Positions 23,180-33,023 of a stretch of 64,000 bases of DNA are shown one piece after another. The first letter of the stretch is position 1, and each line of letters opens with the position of its first letter. Source of the stretch: Poa pratensis. Taxonomy: Eukaryota; Streptophyta; Magnoliopsida; Poales; Poaceae. A program made the translations under genes and the position numbers. The notes under the pieces were generated by a model, which worked only from the letters and a program-made list of their open reading frames with translations, was not told the DNA's origin and made no database searches. The DNA is taken from NCBI GenBank assembly GCA_947311845.1, contig CAMZMU010000117.1, forward strand, positions 74,233,042-74,297,041, written 5' to 3'.

Positions 23180-24187
23180 TGTTAGATTTTGGGCCCATTT
23201 TGGGCAGCCCAATAAAATTCCTGAAAATCTCAAATTGGCCCATGTGCATGGCAGAATTTTGGAGGTGCAAAGTGGTGCTAAAGTTTAGTCCCACATTGCT
23301 AGTTGGAGGAGACAAACACCACCTTATAAGGTGGAGTGTTGTACCACTTGGTAAGCTTGTGAGAACAAGAGGCTCTCTCGTGCGCACTCCTCCTCCTCCT
23401 CCTCCGCCGCCGCTCGCACGCACGCACGCACCGCACCGCACCGCCCGCCCGTCTCGTCACGACGCGCCGCGCCGCGCCGCGGGTTGCGGGAATCTCGCCG
23501 AGCCGAGCTTTATTTTTGCAGTCCGGGAAAACGGTTTGGACGGACGCGTCACAGTTAGTCGGTTCGGGTCGCTCCCGGATCGTGGGCTACTGTAACCGAC
23601 CTAAAACGTGCGCGACGTGGACTTGGCCCACGTTGTACCCGTTAGGGTTTTCCCGAGCCGCACTATATAAAGTCGTGCGCTGCAAACCACCGAACCAATC
23701 TAGGTTTTGCCAATCTCGTGCCTTGCGCCGCCACCGTAGTCTACTCCATCCCGTGCGCCGGCGTGCACCGGCGAACGGGACAGCAGGTCTCCGGAACCGC
23801 TCGTCCTTGTGATCCTGTACGGGAGAGGGCGAATAAGGTTTTTGGGAAGCGCTCCGCGCGACTGCTTTCAAGCTCTTCATCACGGCTCGACTTCCTGGAC
23901 GATCTCCGGGTCCGCGGGCGACTCGTCTCCAACGTCGTCTCCTTCGAGCTGCTACCGTCGCCGCTCAAGCTGCTGCCGTCGCTGCTCCAACGACTACTTC
24001 CTCTACAACCGTTCGGTACGTGCGGCGTGTTCTGAACTGTTTTGCTATGGATCTGTTGGCGTATGTGTTGCTGCTGTTCATGTTGATTAGTACATCTAGT
24101 ATGTTCGTATTCTACATGTTAGTAGCTGGTGTAGTTATGTTTAATATTCTGGAATTAATCATGGAATTATTGCCTAATTATCCAACA
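23180..24187 (+). repeat. Copia 3' LTR
   Basis: It is almost identical to 17702-18676 but 33 bp longer. The extra length is in short insertions: one more CTC unit, extra CGCCG units, a GTTCGGGTCGCTCCC segment near 23561, and a GCGTGCACCG-type duplication near 23757. It ends CCAACA followed by GCGAC. Confidence 0.95.
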
Positions 24188-24515
24188 GCGACTTCAATAA
24201 TCGGCTTGTTTAGTCTGGGCTGGGCTCATTTAACGAAGATTAGTTTGATCGCTGGTCGACATGTCACGTGACGTGCCTCGAGTAGAGGTGCCGGGTCTGT
24301 GATCCAAACTCTCGCAGGATCCAATTGGCAAGCTTTCATCCATTAGTTCAGCATCAGCTCAGATCTAGTGGGGAATTGGATTCCACTCCCCAGACAGCAT
24401 TCCACCCGTAGCTGTTAGCGAGCGCCATTAGCTCCGCTCCCCACACAGCACTCCACCCGTAGCTGCCAACAGCCAAGACAGAGTGAGACTGTGAGAGAGC
24501 GAGAGCAAGCCCGCC

Positions 24516-27500
24516 ATGGAACTCTCGACGGGAGCTCTGAGCTTCCTCCTCCCCAAGCTGGCCGAGTTGCTCAAGGATGAGTATAATCTCCAAAAGGGCG
24601 TGAGGGAGAAGATCGAGTCTCTCTCAATAGATCTGGAGTGCGTGCACGCCGCCCTCCGTAAGGTGGCGGAGGTGCCGCACGACCAGCTCGACGAGCTGGT
24701 CGCGATCTGGGCGCGCGATGTGAGGAAGGCGTCGTACGAGATGGAGGACATCGTCGACTCTTTCCTGGTGCGCGTTGACGGCGTCCATGAGGACCATGAG
24801 GCCACAGCCAACAAGCCGGGCAAGCTCAAACGGCTGAAGAAGAAGATGGGGAACCTGTTCAACCTCAAGAAGGCGATGGATCGCCGCAGCATCGCTGGCA
24901 AGATCGACGACATCAGGAACCAACTCCGGGTTGTGGCCGAGCGGCGTGCCATGTACAAAGTCGACGACTTTGTGGCCAAGCCAGCCGCAACAACGTCGAC
25001 TTTGGATGATCCTCGCCTCTTGGATCTGTACAGAGTGACAAAGCTCTTTGGCATCGATGAGCCACGGGATAAGCTCATCAGTATGTTGTTCGAGGGGGAA
25101 GACGGTGATGGTGTGTCAGGCAAGGAGATGAAGATAGTCTCCATTGTCGGGTATGGAGGGCTAGGAAAAACCACGCTCGCTAAAGCAGTTTATGACAAGC
25201 TTAAAGTGAAGTTCCAGTGTGGTGCTTTTGTTCCAGTCGGTCAGAAACCAGATTTGAAGAAAGTTTTTGGAGACATTCTCATTGACCTTGACAAGGAAAA
25301 TATAAGGATATCAAGACGAGGACGTGGGATGAAAGGCTGCTCGCCAAGGAAATCTTCGAATTCCTCAAGGACAAGAAGTATGCATCTTCCCTTTATTAAT
25401 CCTCTGCTCTAGTCCGTTACTCTGCATACCAAGTTTACTTTCCATTAAAATTATTAATTACCATTTCTATAGATGGACATTCATATAATTTCCGTTACCG
25501 CCCCTGAGTGTGTATAACCTTGAATCATATCGATTTGGACAAAAAAAAAATTCCATCTTTGGCAAGATTTTGACTAGAAATTTTAGTTTGACGAGACCGC
25601 CATTTACTAGCTTCCGATCGCCTCCCCTAGTTAACTCAAGGGCTACACAAGACTACACCGATCAGCCATGGGATGTTCTGCCTTCTAGTCCCAATCAGAG
25701 AGTCCTTGCAACCAACAATAGAGATTACAAGTGTCTCCACCTAACAGGCATGGATTCACCTCCATGCTCAAAGGCCGCTAACTCGACATCTTCTTGGTCA
25801 TGCTTGTAACTCTGTAGCCTTCGGAATAGTTTTATTTTTCTCCGATTGTTGTGCTTTATATTTAAAGTTGTGCATGCAAATGTTGTCTTGGGAGTTCACA
25901 GTCGCCTGATGTGATTTGATAATTTAAGCAGGGCAGAAATGCATTTTATTTTAAGATATGATTTTTTTATTAATATTTGGTGCCCTTACAGCATATTAGA
26001 TACCATGAATCTCATCGATTGCCTAGCTAAACTATTATGTGTACAATATATTTTACAAGACTCAGTCTCTTTACAGCCTTACCAATGGATTATATGTGGG
26101 CTTTATTTAATTAGAGTATGAGAAGAAAATTGAACGGATATGCTTCAAATAATCCATTGTTTTACAAATTGATCTTCTGCGGCTGCGCATCTATAAGCGT
26201 CCACATATTAAGAAGTTGTATAACCTCCACAAAATGTTGAAATGGTCACTTAAATAGGAATCTTATCCTCACTAGTAACTACACACTCCATTCATAGCTA
26301 GATGGCGACCGTTACATTCCAGATGCGTATGTCCATATAAATATAGTAATGATGCATGGCTTCAAGAGCTCCTTATTTTTGGTGCCATGCATCTACTGTG
26401 CTGACCAAGTGTATGCTATTACCCCACTTGTTTCTCAATTTCTGGCACTTAACATCATGCACTCCTACATTGCAAGCACCATGGACTGTTGCTCGATCTT
26501 TGATGTGACTAGGGGTATTCATGCGCCAAATTGTTTTTCCCTTTAGCATAAGGAAGTAGTACTAAGAAAAATATTTTCAAATTAAAGCTTCTGTTCGGCT
26601 GGCCAAGAAATTATGTTGGATGTGGATATCTAATAATTAGCAAAATAGCCGTATATAACTGTGTATAATGACAAATATTCCATAAATATCGATCATTCAT
26701 CATCTATAGAAATTTGTTTCAGAAGCACCATACTCAAAGTCCAAGATGGAATTCTACAAAGATATATAGGTCCCCGTCGATGTGTAGAAACACAATCATG
26801 GATTAAGTGATTGGACTGTTCTTAGCAAGTTAACCTAAGTTTACTAGTTCGATTTGTACAGTTTTGACAATTTTTTCTTGTCGATGATCTTGTAGGCTGC
26901 TATTGTCAATGCTTCCTGGTTTCATGCATACTGCAGAGATCGATTAACTGATATAACTTTGGTGTCATTTCATAGGTACTTGATTGTTATTGATGATATA
27001 TGGGAGAAATCGACTTGGGAAAACATCAAATGTGCTTTGGGGGATAATTATTTTGGCAATGGCATAATTACAACTACTCGTAAATATGAAGTTGGTACAG
27101 TGGTTGGCCATGTCTACACACCACAAGAACTTTCTCATGAGAACTCCAAAAAACTATTCTATACAAGAATATTTGGTAAAGAATGCCCTGATAATTGTAA
27201 GTCAGCTGAGGTGTATGATGAAATCATTAAGGCGTCTGAACAGATTCTGAAGAAATGCAATGGTGTACCATTAGCCATCACCACAGCAGCTAGTGTGCTA
27301 TGCAACAAACCGATATTGGAGTGGTGTAATGTGTACAACTCTATTGGCTTTATGCACGGCGATAACACACAAGTCAAGAATACCATGAAAATATTGTCTT
27401 ACAGCTATTATGATCTACCTCCACATCTGCGAGCTTGCTTATTATATCTTTGTATATTCCCAGAAGATGCATATATCGAAAAAATTCCATTGATATGGAG

Positions 27501-28932
27501 ATGGATAGCTGAGGGATTTGTTCATGGTGAAGAAGGGATAGGGCTATTTGAGCTTGGACTTCAATATTTCAACGAGCTCATGACTAGAGGTATGATCTTG
27601 CCAGGAGGGCACGATGAGTTCACATTCAACAATGGCTGTCGTCTCCATGATATGATACTTCATCTCATCCGTTCCTTGTCAAAGGAAGAAAACTTTGTTA
27701 GTATTCTGAATAATGAGAAACACAAGTATGTTATCAGCAGGCGGATATCCTTCCAAAACACTGAAGAGCACACCAGCCGTCAGTTTGTTATGGACATGGC
27801 ACAATATGTGAGGTCAGTTGCTGCTAATAGGTGTGCTGTGCCCCCACTGTCTAGCTTCCCTGTGTTGCGTGTACTAGCTGTACGCGGTTTTGTTAACACA
27901 CAAGATCATCTTGAGGGACTTGGGAGCCTACTTCACCTTCGGTACCTCAACTTAACAAGTACATCCGTTCGTGAACTTCCAAATGATATAGGTCATCTGA
28001 AGTTCCTGCTGGTATTGGACATAGAGCACACTGAAATAGAAGAATTGCCAGAGGGCGTGGCCAAATTAAGGCAATTGATGTGCCTACGAGCTGGCAGCGG
28101 AACAAAAATGCCGTATTGGATTGGGAAACTGACGTCGCTGCAGGAGCTGTGTATATGGCCTGCTCCTGACAAGTATTCTTGCTTTGTGGAAGCGCTGGGC
28201 AAGCTGACGGAACTGAGGGTGCTCCAAACTTGGACTGTTGGTATTAGTGAGGGTCTGGGAAGTGCTTTGCTTAAGTGTCTGGGCAACCTGAAAAAGATCG
28301 TGGTTATGGAATTTGAATCAAGAGGCGAAGAGAGATGTGCCATCTGGATGTGCGAGGCAGGATTTGCCCTGTCGCAACATCTCCGCCGATTGAATCTATC
28401 TGGCTTCACGTTCTCACAACTGCCGACGTGGATTAACCCCTTTCTTCTTCCCAACCTCTCCGACTTACAACTGAGCCTGGATAATGTGAGGCAGCTGGAT
28501 ATGGAAGTCCTAGGTGCTTTTACGGAGCTCCATTTTCTACACCTTCACAGGATGGGCATGGTTTTAGGCAATCTTCTGACTTCTTGTGCCGCTGGTGCAT
28601 TCCAGAATCTGATATACTACGACTCCCACGAAGTGCTCAAAATTTTGCCTGGATCCATGCCACGACTTCAAACCTTGTCATACCCACACTTTGTCAGGGC
28701 ATTCAAGGATGCCAACCGTGATTTGGATTTTGGCTTGGAGAACCTCCCTTCGCTGCAGAAATTCGAAGTTTCCATGGAGACAATATCTGCCAGTACCGCG
28801 GAAGTGGAGGAAGTGGAGTCTGCTTTGAGACATGCAGCGGACATCCATCCCAATCATCCCACCCTTGAAATCTACAAATCTGGGGAATCGGTAATTCTCG
28901 GATCCTCTCGCTCTCAAGATATTCTTAGCTAG
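24516..28932 (+). CDS. CC-NB-LRR (NLR) resistance-type gene with exon 1 frameshift
   Basis: Intracellular immune receptor of the CNL class. Exon 1 is 24516-25377 and exon 2 is 26976 to the stop at 28932; the intron is GT-AG. Coiled-coil domain: MELSTGALSFLLPKLAELL, with the EDVID-like MEDIVDSFL at residue 76. NB-ARC: P-loop GYGGLGKTT at 212, kinase-2 YLIVIDDIWE, RNBS-B GIITTTRK, GLPL-type CNGVPLAI, RNBS-D CLLYLCIFPED, and LHDM at the MHD position. LRRs follow from LRVLAVRGF, about 12 imperfect repeats. In exon 1 the frame breaks near 25298: the family-like continuation (KYKDIKTRTWDERLLAKEI) lies one base out of frame, so the literal product ends near residue 290. The intact splice phase and the rest of the frame suggest a recent one-base loss or a base-calling error in the A run. 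A copia element sits 324 bp upstream. An alternative splice at 28890 may add more exons. Confidence 0.85.
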
Positions 28933-29031
28933 AAATTGAGTTTGTCGTCTAGCTAGGTCAATCTTTTGAACATACTCATTAGTCGTTACCCTACTAACTT
29001 ATGAATGCTCTTCTCTACCTCCTCGCTAAAG

Positions 29032-29968
29032 TTAATGATGGGGAATGAAGAAGTGAAAGAGGTATGTGTGCTAGATTATGTTGGTCTCGAATTCTCCACA
29101 GTTAGTCGTACAATTGCATTTTCTCGTCGGTTCTTGGCTAATCTTTGCAGACTCGTTTTCCTACTAACTTGATATGCTTCTCTGCCCTTGATACAGAAGG
29201 ATAAAATCTTCCATCAATTACAGGTTCAATATTACCTTTCTGCACAAATTTATTATGACTTTCGTGAAATTCGCAAGGTGCAAGGAACCTTGCCTGTCAA
29301 CCACTCCAGCCATGATCTAGAGGTATATCACTCCTCGGGTCGCCTTCAGGGCTTTGGGTGTTATGTGTACAGTGTACTTACCTATGTACTCGTTTTGCTT
29401 CAGGCGAAACTACTCCTGCAGCAACTCGACCAGGATGTACGAACGCCTGATACAATGAAATATTTAAGGGAGGAATGGAGGAGGATTCTTGAACAGGATC
29501 CTTATCGTTCTGGCATCGATGGAATGGTTGGTACAGATGCATGCTTTTCGTTTCTCCTATCTCAGTTTATTTTCTTCAACTAACTGGTCGGGAATCTGGT
29601 ATATGTACACTGCAAGAAATTGGTATCCAATTTGTATTCACGTAAATGTCGTATTGACTTAAACGGAGCCTCAGTTAGCATATGAAGATTGTAATTCTGC
29701 AATCCTGTTTACAGGCGGAATTCGCTGCAACTTGTCAACCATTCCTTGAGAAGTTCACCCTCTATAACCAGCAATCAGCCGCGCTGCTGGAGAAAATCAA
29801 GGCTTTGTTGGATACCCATCCCAACGATCAGAAGGTAGCATCACGGCTTGCAGTGCTCAATTTGCTTCTCGATCATTTTTTAAGAAGATCCTGTATTGAG
29901 TTATCAACATTCCTCTTAATTTCTTTGGATCCCCATTTCAGGTTGCTGGGGAGGCGAGCCAACAATGA
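29032..29968 (+). CDS. Downstream exons: possible C-terminal extension of the NLR or a small separate gene
   Basis: Five exon-like blocks have GT-AG borders: 29032-29061, 29197-29322, 29404-29526, 29715-29834 and 29942-29968 (stop). Each is a multiple of three and all junctions are phase 0. The NLR exon has a GT donor at 28891 just after SGES, also phase 0. Splicing it to 29032 would replace the last 14 residues with 141 new ones. The peptide includes IFHQLQVQYYLSAQIYYDF, LLQQLDQDV, YLREEWRRILEQDPY and ALLEKIKALLDTHPNDQK; it looks helical and hydrophilic. I do not recognise a domain. An ATG at 29033 or 29036 is in another frame or gives a short separate start (MGNEEVKE at 29039 is in frame), so an independent 138-aa gene is also possible. 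Confidence 0.45.
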
Positions 29969-31379
29969 AAATTCGATCGCCAATCCGGCCTCCTTCATGC
30001 GTTGGGTCTACTAATGTCGCCGTTCATGTCGTTGGTAGCGGTCTTTGCTCGTTTTATCATTCCCAGTTACATGTTTGAATAAGCCAGAGCTAACGCCACG
30101 CCAAGCTGACCGTGGGATGGCTCGCTCAGTGCGTGGCGTGGCGGCAGAGTCGGACAAGCTATGTTTTATCTATTGCTCTTGAACTTTGTGTGGTACTTGT
30201 GCAGCAGCCTCGCTAGTTTTTTGCCCCACAGTGCGTCTCGACGCAAGAGCGTATCAGTGGGTTTTCTGGCACTAGTTGAGGTGTTGTGTTTTTTCTGTGT
30301 TCGGTGTTGTCTTAACGGAAATTGGGGCTTCGCTCTCTCCTGTTGAAAAACAAAAGCGATGTCATGTAATTGTTGTACTTGGTACTTGAATTTCGGTCTT
30401 GAGTTCTCGCCTATTATTCTCTCAGCTGAGTGCAATTGCGGTGCTCATTTTCTGCCTCGCAACTTGGGTATCCCTCGTGTGGGCAACCATGACGACGAAC
30501 AGGGGTGAGTTCTTCCATGCGTTCATGAAAATCCTTTCGGAGCATGAATTTGCTGGAAAATACGTGGACATTTTATTTATGGGGCAGTGTATAGGTGGGC
30601 ACGGGCTGTTGGCGCCGTGATCCCGATCCCGTTTAATCACTTACGGGAACGCCCGCTTACCGCCGCCGCGCGGCCGTTGTTCCCAGTGTGCAGGAAGAAG
30701 GACGCCGTGATCAACATCCCCACGGTAGGAGACGTGGTTCTGGCCTCGCTGTCGGGCTCGACCTGGCGCAGCTCGGCGTTTCACGGCACGAGACGAGGAG
30801 CTGCTGCAGCAGGTGCGGAACCCTCGTAGCCGATCTTGACTGGTAGAAGCGTGGAGGCGCCGGTGCCGGGACCGGCGGGCGGCGGTTCGACCTCTCCAAG
30901 ACCTTCTCCGGCCGCCTCGAGCGGCAGCTATCGAACCTACGCGGCGTTCCGAGCCGTCCGAAATCGCGGAGGTGGACACGAACACCGCCTGACAGGTACT
31001 TCGCCGCACTCGAAGGCTCGCGAGCTCGAGTTGTGTTGCCTGACGACTTCCCGCGTAGTTTTTCTCTCTTCGAGCGTCGATCGATACGTTTTCATACTTC
31101 TTCCTCGGCTGCTCGCATGCAATTTCTTTCTTCGCTCGGCCTTTTCTACTGCACAATTTGCCTGTGCTTCACTCGAGCAACTAAAACAAGATACATCTAC
31201 ACAAACGTTTCCCGTTGACCCTGCGCCTTTTTTCTGCAAGACCATGGTAGCATTTATTTATTTTTGCAAAAGGTCATCATAGTTTTTCTTTGTGAACAAA
31301 AATAAAACAAAATAGGATTGCTTCCATGGTGAACTACTTAAACTGTAGTCGCTTATAAACAAACTTTAAACCCAGCAAT
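29969..31379. other. Intergenic region with unassigned GC-rich gene fragments
   Basis: The first 600 bp is downstream DNA of the NLR locus. 30640-31010 is GC-rich and open in several frames. Pieces such as RFDLSKTFSGRLERQLSNL look protein-like but no single frame persists. The segment around 30670-30720 (CGGCCGTTGTTCCCAGTGTG and on) recurs at about 32152-32205. I read this as a broken gene fragment and cannot name the source. Confidence 0.4.
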
Positions 31380-32650
31380 CATCAACCAGATGTTACTTCA
31401 GATGAACAATTAAGTTATGGGTAGGTATATAAAATGAATACTTATGATGAACAATATCAAATGTAGGCATGAACAAAACTTAAATCTACCATGAACTAAA
31501 TATTGCTTCACGGTCAAAAATATTTTTATTCAGTATTAACAATTTAAATTGTAGTTGTGAACAAAATGTAAATCCATCATAAATTAAAAATGGTGAGTAA
31601 TTTAAATTTTAATCATGGAAATAAATTTAGACCTGTGAAACGTTGATATTTATATACTGCAAATAATTTCAATTGTAGACATGAACCAAATATATAACAA
31701 TGATGAAAAAAAAATCAAAAGTCTGATGAACTAAGTTTGGTGTGATGAACAAAAATAATCTAGCAGAAAATTAGAGTATGATGGTGAACAAAAATAATCT
31801 AGCAGAAAATTCCTACTGGAGACCAGCTAGCAGACGGACTGACAAAGCCTCTTGGAGCGCGCCCCATGACAGCACTTCGACACAATCTTAATCTTGGATA
31901 GTTTACCCAGAGTTAAGATTGCGGGAGGGTGTTAACATAATGTAAACGTGCACTGCACGGTCGTGTAAAGATAAGGATAGCGCATTAGTTAGCTGGTAGT
32001 TAGAATCCTAACAGAAGTTGTTATTCAGTTGTAATTGTAACAAACCCTAATGGGGTTCTATTTAAGCAATGCAAGGCCCCCGATGATCGGCGTGGCATAC
32101 AATCCAAATACCATCGTATCCTCTGTTTTTTCAAGTGCTACTCGCCCGCGCGGCCGTTGTTCCCGGTGTGCAGGAAGAAGGACACCATGATCAACATCCC
32201 CATGGCTTGCGGCCAACAGGCGGTAGACATGAACGGTGATATTTCTGTACTGCAAACAATTTAAATTGTAAGACATGAACCAAATATATAACAATGATGA
32301 ACAAAAATCAAAAGTGTAATAAACAAATTTTGGTGTGATAAACAAAAGTAATAATCTAGCGAAAACTTAAAGTATCATGGTGAACTAAAACTAATACTGT
32401 AGCGAACAAATTATGGAACCATCAACAAAAAGCAACTGAACAATAAATATGAAATATAACCGTGATGAACAAAAATTTGTATCTCCATGAATAAAAATAG
32501 GAAAAAGAAATTCAGTAAAAAATGATATCAATATTTGCTATTCATTTCAGTAAAAGTGGAAAACAAGCATACAAGAAAAATGGTTATGATGAACTAAATA
32601 TATAGTGACAATGAACAAAAATACAGTTAAGAAAATATAAAAGAATGAAC
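31380..32650. repeat. Degenerate AT-rich repeat block with local duplication
   Basis: The block is built from variants of ATGAACAAA(A)T and short A-rich spacers. A unit containing GACATGAACCAAATATATAA occurs at about 31679 and again at about 32264, followed in both cases by AACAATGATGAA, ATCAAAAGT and AATAATCTAGC. The block is interrupted by a copia relic (31815-32140) and by the repeated GC-rich fragment at 32145-32210. Confidence 0.55.
31815..32140 (+). mobile_element. Ty1/copia relic: RNase H C-terminus, purine tract, partial LTR
   Basis: 31815-31901 encodes TGDQLADGLTKPLGARPMTA and a few more residues before TAG, the typical C-terminal end of copia RNase H. It is followed by GCGGGAGGG (purine tract) and TGTTAACA at 31930, the expected start of an LTR. 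About 210 bp of LTR-like sequence follows; its end is not defined. No 5' part is nearby. Confidence 0.7.
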
Positions 32651-33023
32651 TAAAAGAAATAAAGGAAGAAAAAAAGATGAGAAATAAAGGCAGCCACATC
32701 TATATGTAAGTTTGGGCGTATGAGACGTGTCGTGTTGGCTACTCACTGGACCTGAAAAACGAGGAACGTTGAACCCGAACATGAAAAGGGAAAAAGAAAA
32801 GGAAACTCGAACGCACCGAACGGGCTGTCCTAGCAGGCGGTCCAGTGTACGATACCTCCTGCTGTCAAGTCTCGTGAACACCAGTGCAACAAATGGGCCA
32901 GCCCACATCTGAGAGTTCAATCAGCGAAACAGAAAACGGAAATTTCTAGCATCTGGGTGTGCATTGAGCTGTACCTTCAGCTGCTCGTTCTGCAAATTCC
33001 GGTTGACGCCAGGGCGACATGCC
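32651..33023. other. Spacer before the first CACTA element
   Basis: No gene or clear repeat. It ends at the CACTC terminus at 33024. Confidence 0.4.

Larger units (their letters stand above)
17702..24187 (+). mobile_element. Complete Ty1/copia LTR retrotransposon
   Basis: The element is 6,486 bp long. It has LTRs of 975 and 1,008 bp that begin TGTTAG and end CCAACA, and a perfect 5-bp target duplication GCGAC at 17697-17701 and 24188-24192. A single open polyprotein lies between. The LTRs differ by only a couple of substitutions by eye, plus several short indels in the GC-rich leader, so insertion is recent. A purine tract (GGTGGGGGAT) directly precedes the 3' LTR. A tRNA-iMet type binding site is not recognisable after the 5' LTR. 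The insertion lies in the upstream region of the NLR gene in the same orientation. Confidence 0.95.

Noticed and set aside
24428..25174. 248-residue minus-strand frame opposite the NLR first exon
   Set aside because: Antisense of conserved CC-NB coding sequence; no independent evidence.
25378..26975. Open frames within the NLR intron (for example 25510-25809)
   Set aside because: No motif, no splice support, and located between a matched donor and acceptor.
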